Shown: positions 27,380 to 35,978, numbered from the stretch's first letter. The stretch: 64,000 nucleotides of DNA from Ideonella sp. (GCF_016702655.1 NZ_JADJDO010000001.1:62001-126000), one strand, 5' to 3'. The notes: generated from the letters alone by a model not told the origin. Numbers and translations: made by a program.

Positions 27380-28230
27380 TGCGGCCACGGCTCTGGCCCG
27401 AGATCGGCGACTCGCAACAGGTGCGCTACCTCGCCACGTGGGTGGCGCCGGACGACCTGGGCACGCAGTTCCCGAAGCTCGAGCTGCTGTTCTCCACCGG
27501 CGCCGGCGTCGACCAGTTCGACCTCGCCGCGCTGCCGCCGCGCGTGTCGCTGGTGCGCATGGTGGAGCCGGGCATCGTGCGAGGCATGGTCGAGTACGTG
27601 ACGCACGCGGTGCTCGACCTGCACCGCGACATGCCGGCCTACCGGCGCGCGCAGCAGCAGCGGCAGTGGCAGCCGCTGCCGGTGCGCACGGCGGCCGACT
27701 GCCGCGTGGGTGTGCTCGGCCTGGGCTCGCTGGGGCAGGCGGTGCTGGCGCAGCTGGTCGCGCTGGGATTCGACGCCGCCGGCTGGAGCCGGTCGCGCCG
27801 CGAGCTGCCCGGCGTGCACTGCCATGCCGGCGACGACGAACAGGGCGCCTTCCTCGCGCGCACGCAGATCCTCGTCTGCCTGCTGCCGCTGACCGACGCC
27901 ACGCGCGGCGTGCTGAACGAGGCGCTGTTCGCCAAGCTGCCGCGCGGCGCGAGCCTGGTGCACGTGGGCCGCGGGCCGCAGCTGGTGGCCGCCGACCTGC
28001 TGCGTGCGCTGGATGCAGGCCAGCTCGCCGAAGCGGTGCTCGACGTCACCGACCCCGAGCCGCTGCCCGCAACCGACCCGCTGTGGCGGCACCCGCGCGT
28101 GCGCATCACGCCGCACATCGCCAGCATGACGCAGCCGCGGACCGCGGCGCGCGTCGTCATTGACAACCTGCGCCGCCATGCGCGTGGCGAGGCGCTGGTG
28201 GGGCTGGTGGATCGCGCGCGCGGCTACTGA
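27379..28230 (+). CDS. D-2-hydroxyacid dehydrogenase (glyoxylate/hydroxypyruvate reductase A type)
   Basis: This 283-residue dehydrogenase has the NAD(P)-binding motif VGVLGLGSLGQAV. The active-site set is Arg in GRGPQLVAADLLRALD, acidic residues in VTDPEPLPATDPLW, and His in ITPHIASMT. LVRMVEPGIVRGMVEYVTHA is typical of the GhrA subgroup. It reduces glyoxylate or hydroxypyruvate, or acts on a related 2-oxo acid. It is translationally coupled to the GNAT gene and converges on the ParE-type toxin gene 11 bp away. Confidence 0.88.
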   Translation: MRPRLWPEIGDSQQVRYLATWVAPDDLGTQFPKLELLFSTGAGVDQFDLAALPPRVSLVRMVEPGIVRGMVEYVTHAVLDLHRDMPAYRRAQQQRQWQPLPVRTAADCRVGVLGLGSLGQAVLAQLVALGFDAAGWSRSRRELPGVHCHAGDDEQGAFLARTQILVCLLPLTDATRGVLNEALFAKLPRGASLVHVGRGPQLVAADLLRALDAGQLAEAVLDVTDPEPLPATDPLWRHPRVRITPHIASMTQPRTAARVVIDNLRRHARGEALVGLVDRARGY

Positions 28231-28241
28231 CGGCTTCGGAT

Positions 28242-28526
28242 TCACCAGCGGTCGGGCAGCCGCCGCGATGTGTGGAACACCCGCAGAATCTCGATCGTTT
28301 CGCGCCGTACACGGTAGGGCACGATGTAGCGCGTATTGCTTACGATCAGTTCACGTGTGCCAGGAACCCGACCGGGCCGGCCGAGCCCGGGTTGCTGCGC
28401 CAACTGAGCTACTGCATCGAGTACTCGCTTGACGACCAGACTCGCGGCAGTCGCATCGTCAGCTGCGATGTAGGCGGCTTCATCGTCGAGGTTACGCAGT
28501 GCCTTGCGCAGCCATCTAAGCCGCAT
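28242..28526 (-). CDS. ParE/RelE-family toxin
   Basis: This 94-residue protein has the ParE fold: LRWLRKALRNLDDEAAYIAA, then VAQLAQQPGLGRPGRVPGTR, then YIVPYRVRRETIEILRVFHT and SRRLPDRW. The pattern GRPGRVPGTREL with YRVRRETIEILRVFH is characteristic. ParE toxins act on gyrase; RelE relatives cut mRNA. The start overlaps the antitoxin gene by 11 bp. Confidence 0.88.
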   Translation of the reverse strand: MRLRWLRKALRNLDDEAAYIAADDATAASLVVKRVLDAVAQLAQQPGLGRPGRVPGTRELIVSNTRYIVPYRVRRETIEILRVFHTSRRLPDRW

Positions 28527-28758
28527 TCAGCTTCCACTTCTTCGCGAGCGCAGCGACCTCCTTGTCGTCGGCGAAGTCACCGGCGTCGGCCTCCTTCAGC
28601 GCCGCTTGGATCTCGCCGATCTGCCACTCGTTGCTTTCAACGTACGCGCGGATGGCTTCGGCAGCGAGAAATGACTTGCTGCGCTGGGTCGCCTCCGCCA
28701 GGACGTCGAGGCGGTCCTTGACGTCGTCTTCGAGGCGGACGGTCATCGTCGTGGACAT
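28516..28758 (-). CDS. Ribbon-helix-helix (CopG-like) antitoxin
   Basis: This 80-residue protein begins with the ribbon-helix-helix motif MTVRLEDDVKDRLDVLAEAT, then SKSFLAAEAIRAYVESNEWQ. A C-terminal toxin-binding part follows (IQAALKEADAGDFADDKEV). It is paired with the ParE-type toxin downstream and should repress the shared promoter. The start MSTTMTVRL at 28758 is chosen because the fold begins there. Confidence 0.87.
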   Translation of the reverse strand: MSTTMTVRLEDDVKDRLDVLAEATQRSKSFLAAEAIRAYVESNEWQIGEIQAALKEADAGDFADDKEVAALAKKWKLNAA

Positions 28759-29080
28759 GGTTTGCCTTGAAGTACTGCAATGTACACATCCTACTACAGG
28801 TCGGCCGCGCTGTCGTTCAACGGTTGCTTCGCGCTGCCCTTCGGTGCCACGCCACATGGCTGGCATCTGCCGACCTCATCTGGCCTCATGGCGCCGTTGC
28901 CTGACAGATCCGTGCGGACCCGCCTCGGCTGCAAGTCGACCGCGCACTCCACGGCCATCCAATCGATCAGTTGCTGAACATCGGCGTGCACGTCACTGGT
29001 CCGGCCGCGCGGAGAGGGGCGCGTCGGGGGATAGCATTCATCGACTCGGCTGGCGCCGCCGCCGATGAATCATTGCCGAC
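28759..29080. other. Intergenic region without recognised gene
   Basis: Apart from the putative operator near 28778 there is only short open frame of uncertain meaning (for example 28794-28991 on the minus strand, 65 codons). I saw no family similarity or clear RNA structure. Confidence 0.4.
28772..28785. promoter_or_regulatory. Imperfect palindrome upstream of the ParE/RHH operon
   Basis: GTACTGCAATGTAC lies 13-27 bp upstream of the antitoxin start and has GTAC at both ends around TGCA. RHH antitoxins bind short palindromes overlapping their own promoter, so this is a plausible operator. Only the 4-bp ends and core are symmetric. Confidence 0.35.
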
Positions 29081-30562
29081 TTGAGCCCGAGACCACCGCC
29101 TTCTTCGTCGCTGACCACGCCTCACCTGGCGCGCAATGCCGTCGGCGTTCCGACCGCGTTGGCCACTGCGGTCGGTCTCGTGATGGCAAGCCCGGTGATG
29201 CTCACCGCGAGCTCCGGCGTGTCGCTCGGCGGCGGGCTGTTCTTCGTCGCGATGCTCGTCGCGGCCGGGCTGATGGCGCTGCAGGCCACGACCTTCGCCG
29301 AGGCGGCGACGCTGCTGCCCACGGCCGGCTCGGTCTACGACTACATCGCCTGCGGGCTCGGCCGCGTCGCTGCGATCACCGGCACGCTATCGACCTACCT
29401 GCTGGTACATACCTTCGCCGGTACCGCGGTCACCGTGCTCGCCGGCGTGATGGCGACGGTGCACTTCGACGCGCTGCACGCACTGCTCGTCGCGCACGAC
29501 GCGACCTGGGCGGTCGGCGTGGCGCTGGTGATCGGCTTCGCGGTGCTCAACTACTTCGGCATCTCGCTGTTCGCGCGCGTCGAGATCGTCGTCACGGCCG
29601 CGATGTGGGTCACGCTGATGGTCTTCGGCGTCGGCGCGCTGCTGCTGCCGGCAGCGCCCGGCGCGCCGGATGGCTTCGGTGCCTCGCGCATCGGCGGCGA
29701 CGCCGCGGCGGCGTTCTCGCTCGTCGGCATGGCGCTGTTCATGTTCCTCGGGCTGGAGTTCGTCACCCCGCTCGCGCCGTCGATGCGCGCACCGCAACGC
29801 ACGATCCCGCGCGCGATGGGTCTCGGGCTGCTGCTGGTGTGGCTGTGCACGACGCTCTGGGGCCTGGCGATGGTGCGCCAGGTGCCCGACGCCTTGGTCG
29901 GCGACGGCACGCTGCACCTGCTCGAGACGCCCGAGGCCGTGCCGATGATGGCGACCGCGGTGCTCGGCCCGGCGGGGCGCGTCTGGCTCGGCATGGCGTT
30001 CCTGCTCGCCGGCGCGGCGACGATCAACACGCTGATGGCCGCGCTGCCGCGCCTGCTCTACGGCATGGCGCTCGACGGCGCGCTGCCGCGCGCGTTCGCG
30101 TGGCTGCACCCGCGCCACCGCACGCCGGTGCTCGGCATCGCGGTCTCGGCGGCGATCCCGGTGATCGGCGCGATCGCGGTGCGCGGCGACGTCACCCGGA
30201 TCATGCCGCTCGTGCTTGCCGGCGTCTGCGCCTGGTCGGCGTCCTACGTGCTCGTCAACCTGTCGCTGGTGATGCTGCGCTGGCGCAGGCCCGACCTCGC
30301 GCGGCCGTTTCGCACGCCGTGGTTCCCGTTGCCGCAGTTGCTGGCGTCGGCCGGCATCGTCGCTGCGCTGACCGACATCGCACCGCCGACGATCGCGCCG
30401 GCCGCGGTCTACGGGCCGTTCGCCGTGGTGCTTGCCGGCAGCTTCGTCTACGCGCTGGTCTGGACGGTCTCGGTGCGGCGGCAGCGGCCGTTCGCGCCGG
30501 TGCCGGTGGAGCAGGTGCTCGAACGCGAATGGGGAGCGGCCGCACCGCGCGACGCGGCCTGA
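29081..30562 (+). CDS. APC-superfamily amino acid permease
   Basis: This 493-residue inner-membrane transporter has about 12 helices. The first helix motif VGLVMASPVMLTASSGVS and the second helix LPTAGSVYDYIACGLGR (family pattern PxxGSxYxY) match APC amino-acid permeases. Helix 6-7 carries GMALFMFLGLEFVTPLAPSM. Later parts include LLYGMALDGALPRAFAWLHP, the usual cytoplasmic loop. The substrate cannot be predicted. The start is a TTG at 29081 (MSPRPPP); a later start is possible. It appears to be a single-gene unit. Confidence 0.87.
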   Translation: MSPRPPPSSSLTTPHLARNAVGVPTALATAVGLVMASPVMLTASSGVSLGGGLFFVAMLVAAGLMALQATTFAEAATLLPTAGSVYDYIACGLGRVAAITGTLSTYLLVHTFAGTAVTVLAGVMATVHFDALHALLVAHDATWAVGVALVIGFAVLNYFGISLFARVEIVVTAAMWVTLMVFGVGALLLPAAPGAPDGFGASRIGGDAAAAFSLVGMALFMFLGLEFVTPLAPSMRAPQRTIPRAMGLGLLLVWLCTTLWGLAMVRQVPDALVGDGTLHLLETPEAVPMMATAVLGPAGRVWLGMAFLLAGAATINTLMAALPRLLYGMALDGALPRAFAWLHPRHRTPVLGIAVSAAIPVIGAIAVRGDVTRIMPLVLAGVCAWSASYVLVNLSLVMLRWRRPDLARPFRTPWFPLPQLLASAGIVAALTDIAPPTIAPAAVYGPFAVVLAGSFVYALVWTVSVRRQRPFAPVPVEQVLEREWGAAAPRDAA

Positions 30563-30599
30563 TCCACCGCCGGCGCCTTCAGCCTGTCATACGAGCTTC

Positions 30600-30695
30600 G
30601 CACTCAATCGCATAGAAAGCCACTGCCGGCTGTCCGCGCACAGCGGCCATTGCTCTGACCGTCGACGAACGGAAGTCTTGGGGCTCCTGGCGACC
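30600..30695 (+). repeat. Dispersed intergenic repeat, copy A
   Basis: The first 41 bp (30600-30640, beginning GCACTCAATCGCATAGAAAG) match 43296-43336 on the opposite strand with only two differences. The part at 30636-30688 (with CAGCGGCC, CCGTCGACGAACGGAAG and GGGGCTCCT) also matches 61501-61554 on the opposite strand. It sits after the permease stop and encodes no protein I recognise. It looks like a family of intergenic repeat units. Confidence 0.65.
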
Positions 30696-30841
30696 AGTTC
30701 GAGTCATACGATTGGCCGCGAAATCGGCACGCCGATGACCGGTCTCAAAGTACAGCAGTCATCGACCGACGGACGCTCGAATGGGCTCATTCTCCAGACC
30801 GGTCGGTCGCGGCTCTGCTGCGCCGGCCGCGAAGAAAGCCC

Positions 30842-31327
30842 TCATGAGCGCTTTGCCGCGCCGGGCCGGCCGTGCACGGCGCCGACATGCGTGTGTCCGC
30901 TTGACTGTGGGCGGCGGGCGCCATCGGCACCTCGCCGATCGGCGTTGAGTTCTTCGAGAATGCCGCAGGGCTGCCCCTTGCGCTCGGAGTTGCAATGCGC
31001 GCGCAGTTCGCGCAGTTGCTTTTCGAGCACCTTCAGTTCGCGCACACGCCGGGCGACATGCTCGATATGCTCGTCGAGCACCGCGTTCACCTCGCCGCAG
31101 TCAGCCGCGGGCCGGTCCAGGAAGCGCAGCAGCACGCGCACCTCGTCGAGGCTCATGTCCAGCGACCGGCAGCGGCGAATGAAGGCCAGCCGCTGCACAT
31201 GCGCCGGGCCGTACTGGCGATAGTTCGAATCCGTGCGGGCCGGCTCGGATATCAGTCCTTCGCGCTCGTAGAAGCGGATGGTTTCGACGGCCGTGTCGGT
31301 GGCCGCGGCCAGTTCGCCGATCTTCAT
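30842..31327 (-). CDS. MerR-family metal-sensing regulator (PbrR/CadR type)
   Basis: This 161-residue regulator starts with the MerR helix-turn-helix (MKIGELAAATDTAVETIRFY, EREGLISEPAR) and a long dimerisation helix. The metal-binding cysteines are C77 (AADCGEVN), C112 (HCNSERKGQP) and C121 (CGILEEL). The 35- and 9-residue spacings match the Pb/Cd-sensing PbrR/CadR group. A His-containing tail (SSGHTHVGAVH) follows. It would activate the P-type ATPase promoter at 32870-32900, which has the 19-bp spacer these proteins require. It is the last gene of a leftward cluster after dsbA-like, dsbB and a DUF3703 gene. Confidence 0.9.
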   Translation of the reverse strand: MKIGELAAATDTAVETIRFYEREGLISEPARTDSNYRQYGPAHVQRLAFIRRCRSLDMSLDEVRVLLRFLDRPAADCGEVNAVLDEHIEHVARRVRELKVLEKQLRELRAHCNSERKGQPCGILEELNADRRGADGARRPQSSGHTHVGAVHGRPGAAKRS

Positions 31328-31355
31328 GAGTGCACCTCGCCTCGGTCTTTGATTC

Positions 31356-32012
31356 TCAGGGCTTGCGGACCTTGGCCAGTTCCTCGTCGACCAGCGCCCG
31401 CAGTTGCACCGCGCCGAAATCCGTCAGCGGCCGGCCGTTGACGAAGAAGCCGGGCGTCGCCCTCACGCCCAAGGTCTTCATGTCGGCGATGTCCTGCTGC
31501 AACGCCGCCGCAATGGCCGGGCTCTCGGCATCGGCTCGCGCCTTGGCCATGTCCAAGCCGGTGTCGGCAATCGACTCCCAGATCAGCTCGGGCTGCGGGC
31601 TGCCGTGAGACGCCCAGCGCGGCTGGTCGGCCAGCGCCTTCTCCAGGGCCGGCCAATACTTGCCCTGCAAGCGCGCCGCTTCGAGGATCTTCGCCGCACG
31701 GTCCGAGCCCGGGTGCAACGGCGCATAGCGCACGACCAGCCGCACCTGCCCGAAGCCGGCATTGACGATGCTCTTGACCAGCGGATAGAAGGCGCGGCAG
31801 GCTTCGCACGACGGGTCGAAGAATTCGACGATCGTGACCTGGGCCTGCGGGTTGCCGAACACCGGCGCGTGCGCGCGCACCAGCGCATCGCCGCCGGCCT
31901 GAACGGCTTGCACGGCCTCTTGCGCAGTCCGGTCCTTGTAGACCACGACACCGGCAATGAATGCCAAGGCAACCGCGCCGACAGCGCCCACCATCAACCA
32001 CCTGCGGTTCAT
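31356..32012 (-). CDS. DsbA-family thiol-disulfide oxidoreductase
   Basis: This 218-residue protein has an N-terminal membrane anchor (LMVGAVGAVALAFIAGVVVY) and a thioredoxin fold with the redox motif CEAC in VEFFDPSCEACRAFYPLVKS. The cis-Pro region is GVRATPGFFVNGRPL. It should face the periplasm and form or isomerise disulfides. It overlaps the DsbB gene by 4 bp (ATGA-type). Together with DsbB it probably protects or reoxidises thiols of metal-stressed periplasmic proteins; this is inferred from the metal-resistance neighbours. Confidence 0.88.
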   Translation of the reverse strand: MNRRWLMVGAVGAVALAFIAGVVVYKDRTAQEAVQAVQAGGDALVRAHAPVFGNPQAQVTIVEFFDPSCEACRAFYPLVKSIVNAGFGQVRLVVRYAPLHPGSDRAAKILEAARLQGKYWPALEKALADQPRWASHGSPQPELIWESIADTGLDMAKARADAESPAIAAALQQDIADMKTLGVRATPGFFVNGRPLTDFGAVQLRALVDEELAKVRKP

Positions 32013-32443
32013 GGACGACTCCTTCGATTCCAGAACAACAACACCAGGATCGCCGAGAAGGCCATCAGCGACAACAGCGGGATGGGCACGAAGCCGGCCA
32101 CCTGCACGTCGGCGTCGGCGCACGACACGCCTTGGCGACACGGGCTCAGGGCTTCGCTGATGACGCCCCAGAAAACAAGACAGTGGTACAGCGCCAGGCC
32201 CCAGCCGGCCCAGGCCAGCGGCAGGGCATAGCGCGCGCTGCGCGCGTCGCCGTCGAACAGACCCACGCCGAGCACCATCACCAGCGGGAACATCGCGATG
32301 CGCTGGTACCAGCACAGCACACAGGGGGTCTTGCCCATCACCTCGCCCAGGAACAGCGCGCCGGCCGTGGCCGCCAGGGCCACGAGCCAGGCCAGGAACA
32401 ACGGTGTCGCGGCGTTGCGCCCGAGCGGCACGGCCTCAGCCAC
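32009..32443 (-). CDS. DsbB-family disulfide bond formation protein
   Basis: This 144-residue inner-membrane protein has four helices. The first Cys pair is in TPCVLCWYQRIAMFPLV (CxxC next to the quinone-binding Arg) and the second in LSPCRQGVSCADADV. It reoxidises a DsbA partner, most likely the adjacent one, and passes electrons to quinone. It is short, of the DsbB/BdbC-like type commonly paired with a DsbA in accessory operons. It overlaps the DUF3703 gene by 8 bp. Confidence 0.88.
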   Translation of the reverse strand: MAEAVPLGRNAATPLFLAWLVALAATAGALFLGEVMGKTPCVLCWYQRIAMFPLVMVLGVGLFDGDARSARYALPLAWAGWGLALYHCLVFWGVISEALSPCRQGVSCADADVQVAGFVPIPLLSLMAFSAILVLLFWNRRSRP

Positions 32444-32792
32444 GGCCGTCGTCCAGCAGCCGTTTCAGGTCGGCAGGTACGTCCATCGGCGCAAAGGCGC
32501 TGACATTGGAGCGGCCGGTGTTGCCGAGCGGCAACCGGCCGAACAGGTGCCCCAGCGGCACCAGCGACAAGCGCAACAGTTGCCCGAGCAGTTCGCGTCC
32601 GTCGCGCAGGGCCCAGGCCGCGCGCAGCATCGTCACATGCACCCGCCCATGGCGGCCGAAGTCGTGCTGGCCCAGCACGTGGGCACGTTCGAGATGTGCC
32701 AGCGCATCCGAGGGCGCGCTCCGTGCCAAGCTGGCGCGGGCTGCGACCATTGCCGTGTCGTAGGCAGCGATGCGCAATGAGTCCTGGTTCAT
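32436..32792 (-). CDS. DUF3703 family protein
   Basis: This 118-residue cytoplasmic protein matches DUF3703: DALAHLERAHVLGQHDFGRH, then RVHVTMLRAAWALRDGRELL, then PLGNTGRSNVSAFAPMDVPA. The family is common next to MerR-regulated metal-resistance genes and has no established function that I know. It is the first gene of the leftward operon DUF3703-dsbB-dsbA-merR, divergent from the P-type ATPase. Both promoters must lie in the ~110 bp between them. Confidence 0.8.
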   Translation of the reverse strand: MNQDSLRIAAYDTAMVAARASLARSAPSDALAHLERAHVLGQHDFGRHGRVHVTMLRAAWALRDGRELLGQLLRLSLVPLGHLFGRLPLGNTGRSNVSAFAPMDVPADLKRLLDDGRG

Positions 32793-32869
32793 GACCGGAA
32801 TTGGAAACCCTGAAGCCGCCGCAGAGTCAAGCGCCCCTGTTCGACGGCAGGGTCATGATCGTGCAGCAC

Positions 32870-32900
32870 TTGACTCTGACCCTGCTACAGGGTCTGAAAT
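32870..32900 (+). promoter_or_regulatory. MerR-type promoter of the heavy-metal P-type ATPase
   Basis: A -35 box TTGACT (32870-32875) and a -10 box TGAAAT (32895-32900) are separated by 19 bp, the over-long spacer typical of MerR-activated promoters. A dyad ACCCTG-CTA-CAGGGT (32879-32893) fills the spacer, as in PbrR/CadR/ZntR operators. The likely transcription start is at about 32907, so the ATPase message beginning at ATG 32906 would have almost no leader. Confidence 0.8.
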
Positions 32901-32905
32901 CCGGC

Positions 32906-35176
32906 ATGGACATCAGAGTCGACACGGCAAAGCCCGAAGCCCCTGCACCCGCCTGCTGCAGCGAGCACTGCGGCGAGGCGTCCACCACAACGCAGGCGCC
33001 GCCGGCCACCAACGGCCGCGACACGACGCGCTTTCGCATCGCCACGATGGATTGCGCCGCCGAGGAATCGGAGATCCGGCGCGCGCTCGACCCGATCGCC
33101 GGCATTCGCCATGTGCGCTTCGATCTGGGCCAGCGCCAGCTCGACCTGAGCGGCACGCCCCAGGCCATCGAGCAGGCCGCGACCGCGATGCGGCGCGTCG
33201 GCTTCGATCCGCAGCCCTTGGCCAAGGCGGCCGTGCCCGGTGCGGCAACGCCGGGCGCAGTGGCCGACAGCGCCGACCCGGCGCCGTTCGGCGCAGGCCT
33301 GTGGCGGCTGGTGGCCGCGCTGGGGCTGGCCGTGGGCGCCGAGGCCCTGGCCTTCTTTGCCCCCGATCTGCTGCCGTGGCGCATCGCCACGATGGCGCTG
33401 GCGCTGGCCGCCATCGCGCTGGCCGGGCTGAGCACCTACAAGAAGGGCTTCGCCGCGCTGCGCGCCGGCCGCCTGAACATCAACGCACTGATGACCGTCG
33501 CCGTGAGCGGTGCCTTCGTCATCGGCCAGTGGCCCGAAGCGGCCATGGTGATGGCGCTGTATGCCATCGCCGAGCTGATCGAAGCGCGCGCCGTGGACCG
33601 TGCCCGCAACGCCATCCGCAGCCTGCTGGCGCTGGCGCCCGAGGACGCCGAAGTGCGCCAGGCGGACGGCAGCTGGTCGCGCATGGCGACGGCGGCAGTC
33701 GTGGTCGGAGCCATCGTGCGCATCCGGCCGGGCGAACGCGTGCCGCTGGACGGCAGCGTGACCGAAGGCCGCAGCGCCATCGACCAGGCCCCGGTCACCG
33801 GCGAGAGCATCCCGGTCGACAAGGGCCCCGGCGACGAGGTCTACGCCGGCACCATCAACCAGGCCGCGGCGCTGGAGATGCGGGTCACGGCGCCGGCCAG
33901 CGACAGCACGCTGGCGCGCATCATCCATGCGGTGGAGCAGGCGCAGGGCTCGCGTGCGCCGACGCAGCGTTTTGTCGACCGCTTCGCTGCCATTTACACG
34001 CCGGCGGTGTTCGCGCTGGCGGTGGCGCTGGTGCTGCTGGCCCCCACGCTGGTCGGCTGGACCTGGATGCAGGCGCTGTACAAGGCGCTGGTGCTGCTGG
34101 TCATCGCCTGCCCCTGCGCGCTGGTGATCTCGACGCCGGTGACGGTGGTCAGCGGCCTGGCCGCGGCGGCGCGGCGCGGCATCCTGATCAAGGGCGGCGT
34201 GTTCCTCGAACAGGCGCGCGGCCTGCGCGCCGTGGCGGTGGACAAGACCGGCACGCTGACCGAAGGCAAGCCCCGGCTGGTCGCCTTCGAGCCGGTGTCC
34301 ACGGCGCTCGATGGCGCGCGGCTGGCCCTGCTGGCGAAGAGCCTGGCCGCGCGCTCCGACCATCCGGTGTCGATGGCCATCGCGCAAGGGCTGGAAGGCG
34401 CCGCGGTCGAGGTGCAGGGCTTCGCGGCCGAGGCAGGCCGCGGGGTGCAGGCGCGCATCGACGGCGAGGCCTACGCGCTCGCCAATCACCGCTGGATCGA
34501 AGAACGCGGCCAATGTTCGCCGGCCATCGAGGCCCGCCTGCAGGTGCACGAACTGGCGGGCCGCAGCGTCACGCTGCTGGCCTCGGCCGACGGCGTGCTG
34601 GCGATCTGCGCGGTGGCCGACACGCTGAAACCGTCGTCCGCCGCCGCGGTGGCCGAGCTGAAAGCGCTGGGCGTGACCCCGGTGATGCTGACCGGCGACA
34701 ACCCGGCCACCGCGCGCGCCATCGCCGCCCAGGTGGGCATCGACGAGCTGCAGGCCAACCTGCTGCCCGCGGAAAAGCTGGCCGCCATCCAGGCCCTGCA
34801 AAGCCGGCTGGGCCTGACCGCGATGGCCGGCGACGGCATCAACGACGCGCCGGCGCTGGCGCAGGCCGACATCGGCGTCGCCATGGGCGGTGCCGGCACG
34901 CACACCGCGATGGAAGCGGCCGACGTGGTCATCATGAACGACGACCTGCGGCGCCTGCCCGAGACGATCCGCCTGTCGCGCGCGACACACCGCGTGCTGT
35001 GGCAGAACATCGTGCTCGCGCTCGGCATCAAGGCGGTGTTCCTGCTGCTCGCAGTGTTCGACAACGCGACCATGTGGATGGCGGTGTTCGCCGACATGGG
35101 CGCCAGCCTGCTGGTGGTGTTCAACGGGCTGCGGCTGCTGCGCGCGGGGCAAGGCTCGCACCGGAGCGCGGCATGA
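32906..35176 (+). CDS. Heavy-metal P1B-type ATPase (Zn/Cd/Pb exporter, ZntA/CadA type)
   Basis: This 756-residue exporter has an N-terminal Cys cluster CCSEHC (residues 17-22) and one heavy-metal domain with MDCAAEES (C50). The membrane metal site is CPC at residues 402-404 (IACPCALV). The phosphorylated Asp446 is in DKTGTLTEG, and GDGINDAPALAQADIG forms the hinge. The DCxxEE form of the N-terminal site and CPC place it in the divalent Zn/Cd/Pb group. The frame is open further upstream, but the mapped promoter favours MDIRVDTAK at 32906, perhaps as a leaderless message. ATP-driven export lowers cytoplasmic metal. Confidence 0.92.
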   Translation: MDIRVDTAKPEAPAPACCSEHCGEASTTTQAPPATNGRDTTRFRIATMDCAAEESEIRRALDPIAGIRHVRFDLGQRQLDLSGTPQAIEQAATAMRRVGFDPQPLAKAAVPGAATPGAVADSADPAPFGAGLWRLVAALGLAVGAEALAFFAPDLLPWRIATMALALAAIALAGLSTYKKGFAALRAGRLNINALMTVAVSGAFVIGQWPEAAMVMALYAIAELIEARAVDRARNAIRSLLALAPEDAEVRQADGSWSRMATAAVVVGAIVRIRPGERVPLDGSVTEGRSAIDQAPVTGESIPVDKGPGDEVYAGTINQAAALEMRVTAPASDSTLARIIHAVEQAQGSRAPTQRFVDRFAAIYTPAVFALAVALVLLAPTLVGWTWMQALYKALVLLVIACPCALVISTPVTVVSGLAAAARRGILIKGGVFLEQARGLRAVAVDKTGTLTEGKPRLVAFEPVSTALDGARLALLAKSLAARSDHPVSMAIAQGLEGAAVEVQGFAAEAGRGVQARIDGEAYALANHRWIEERGQCSPAIEARLQVHELAGRSVTLLASADGVLAICAVADTLKPSSAAAVAELKALGVTPVMLTGDNPATARAIAAQVGIDELQANLLPAEKLAAIQALQSRLGLTAMAGDGINDAPALAQADIGVAMGGAGTHTAMEAADVVIMNDDLRRLPETIRLSRATHRVLWQNIVLALGIKAVFLLLAVFDNATMWMAVFADMGASLLVVFNGLRLLRAGQGSHRSAA

Positions 35177-35317
35177 ATCCCGAGCGCGCAACCCCGCGTC
35201 GATCGCCTGAGCGAAGATTGATCGGCGTCAACAGAACGACGAACCAGCGTCCTAAGCTGGAACCGCCGCGTTGCGCAAGCGTTGCGGCTCACAGTCATTC
35301 GAACTTCGGAGGGAACC

Positions 35318-35845
35318 ATGGACATGACACGCATTGCACCGCTGCTGATCGCGCTGGGCACACTGATCCAGCCTGCGCTGGCACAGCAGCCCAAACCCGC
35401 GGACAAGGCGGCCGCGCAGGCGGCACAACCCAACCTGCAGGAATTCGACAAGCGCATGGCGCAGCTGCAGGAGACGATGAAGCAGATGCAGGCGCAGATG
35501 GACAAGGTGCGTCAGACGCAGGACCCGCAGGAGCGTCAGCGGCTGCTGCAGGAGCACTGGAACTCGATGCAGGCGGCGATGGCGGCGATGCACGGCGTCT
35601 GGGGCCCCGGCGGCCCGGCCTGCTGCGGGGCCGGCCAGGGCATGGGGCCGGGCATGATGATGGGCGGCCCGATGATGGGGGGCGGCTGGGGCCACATGCG
35701 CGGCTACTACTCCAACCTGAGCCCGGAGCAGTTGCGCCAGCGCCAGTACATGATGGACCAGTACATGCCGATGCAGCAGATGATGATGAACCACATGATG
35801 TGGCAGCAGCACTGGCAGAGCCCGGCGGCATCGGCACCGAAGTAG
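35318..35845 (+). CDS. Met-rich periplasmic protein of the metal island
   Basis: This 175-residue protein has a signal peptide (TRIAPLLIALGTLIQPALA) and a Gln/Lys-rich coiled-coil segment (EFDKRMAQLQETMKQMQAQM). The C-terminal half is very rich in Met, Gly and His, with GPGMMMGGPMMGGGWGHM and MPMQQMMMNHMMWQQHW. Methionine clusters suggest binding of Cu(I)/Ag(I) or a related soft metal in the periplasm. I do not recognise a named family. It follows the P-type ATPase by 141 bp on the same strand; GGAGGG upstream of 35318 supports the start. Confidence 0.75.
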   Translation: MDMTRIAPLLIALGTLIQPALAQQPKPADKAAAQAAQPNLQEFDKRMAQLQETMKQMQAQMDKVRQTQDPQERQRLLQEHWNSMQAAMAAMHGVWGPGGPACCGAGQGMGPGMMMGGPMMGGGWGHMRGYYSNLSPEQLRQRQYMMDQYMPMQQMMMNHMMWQQHWQSPAASAPK

Positions 35846-35978
35846 CCCGCCGCGGACCTGCGGCAGGCCCACTCGCCATCCGATGAAGCCGGACGCGAGC
35901 CAACGGGTTCTCGATGATCGGCACGGCATATGCCGTCGCCGGCACGGCCAGCTGATTTCGCACATAGAATCCGCGCCC

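Noticed and set aside
28794..28991. 65-codon minus-strand frame upstream of the RHH antitoxin
   Set aside because: The composition is plausible, but there is no recognised family, no ribosome-binding site and no conserved context.
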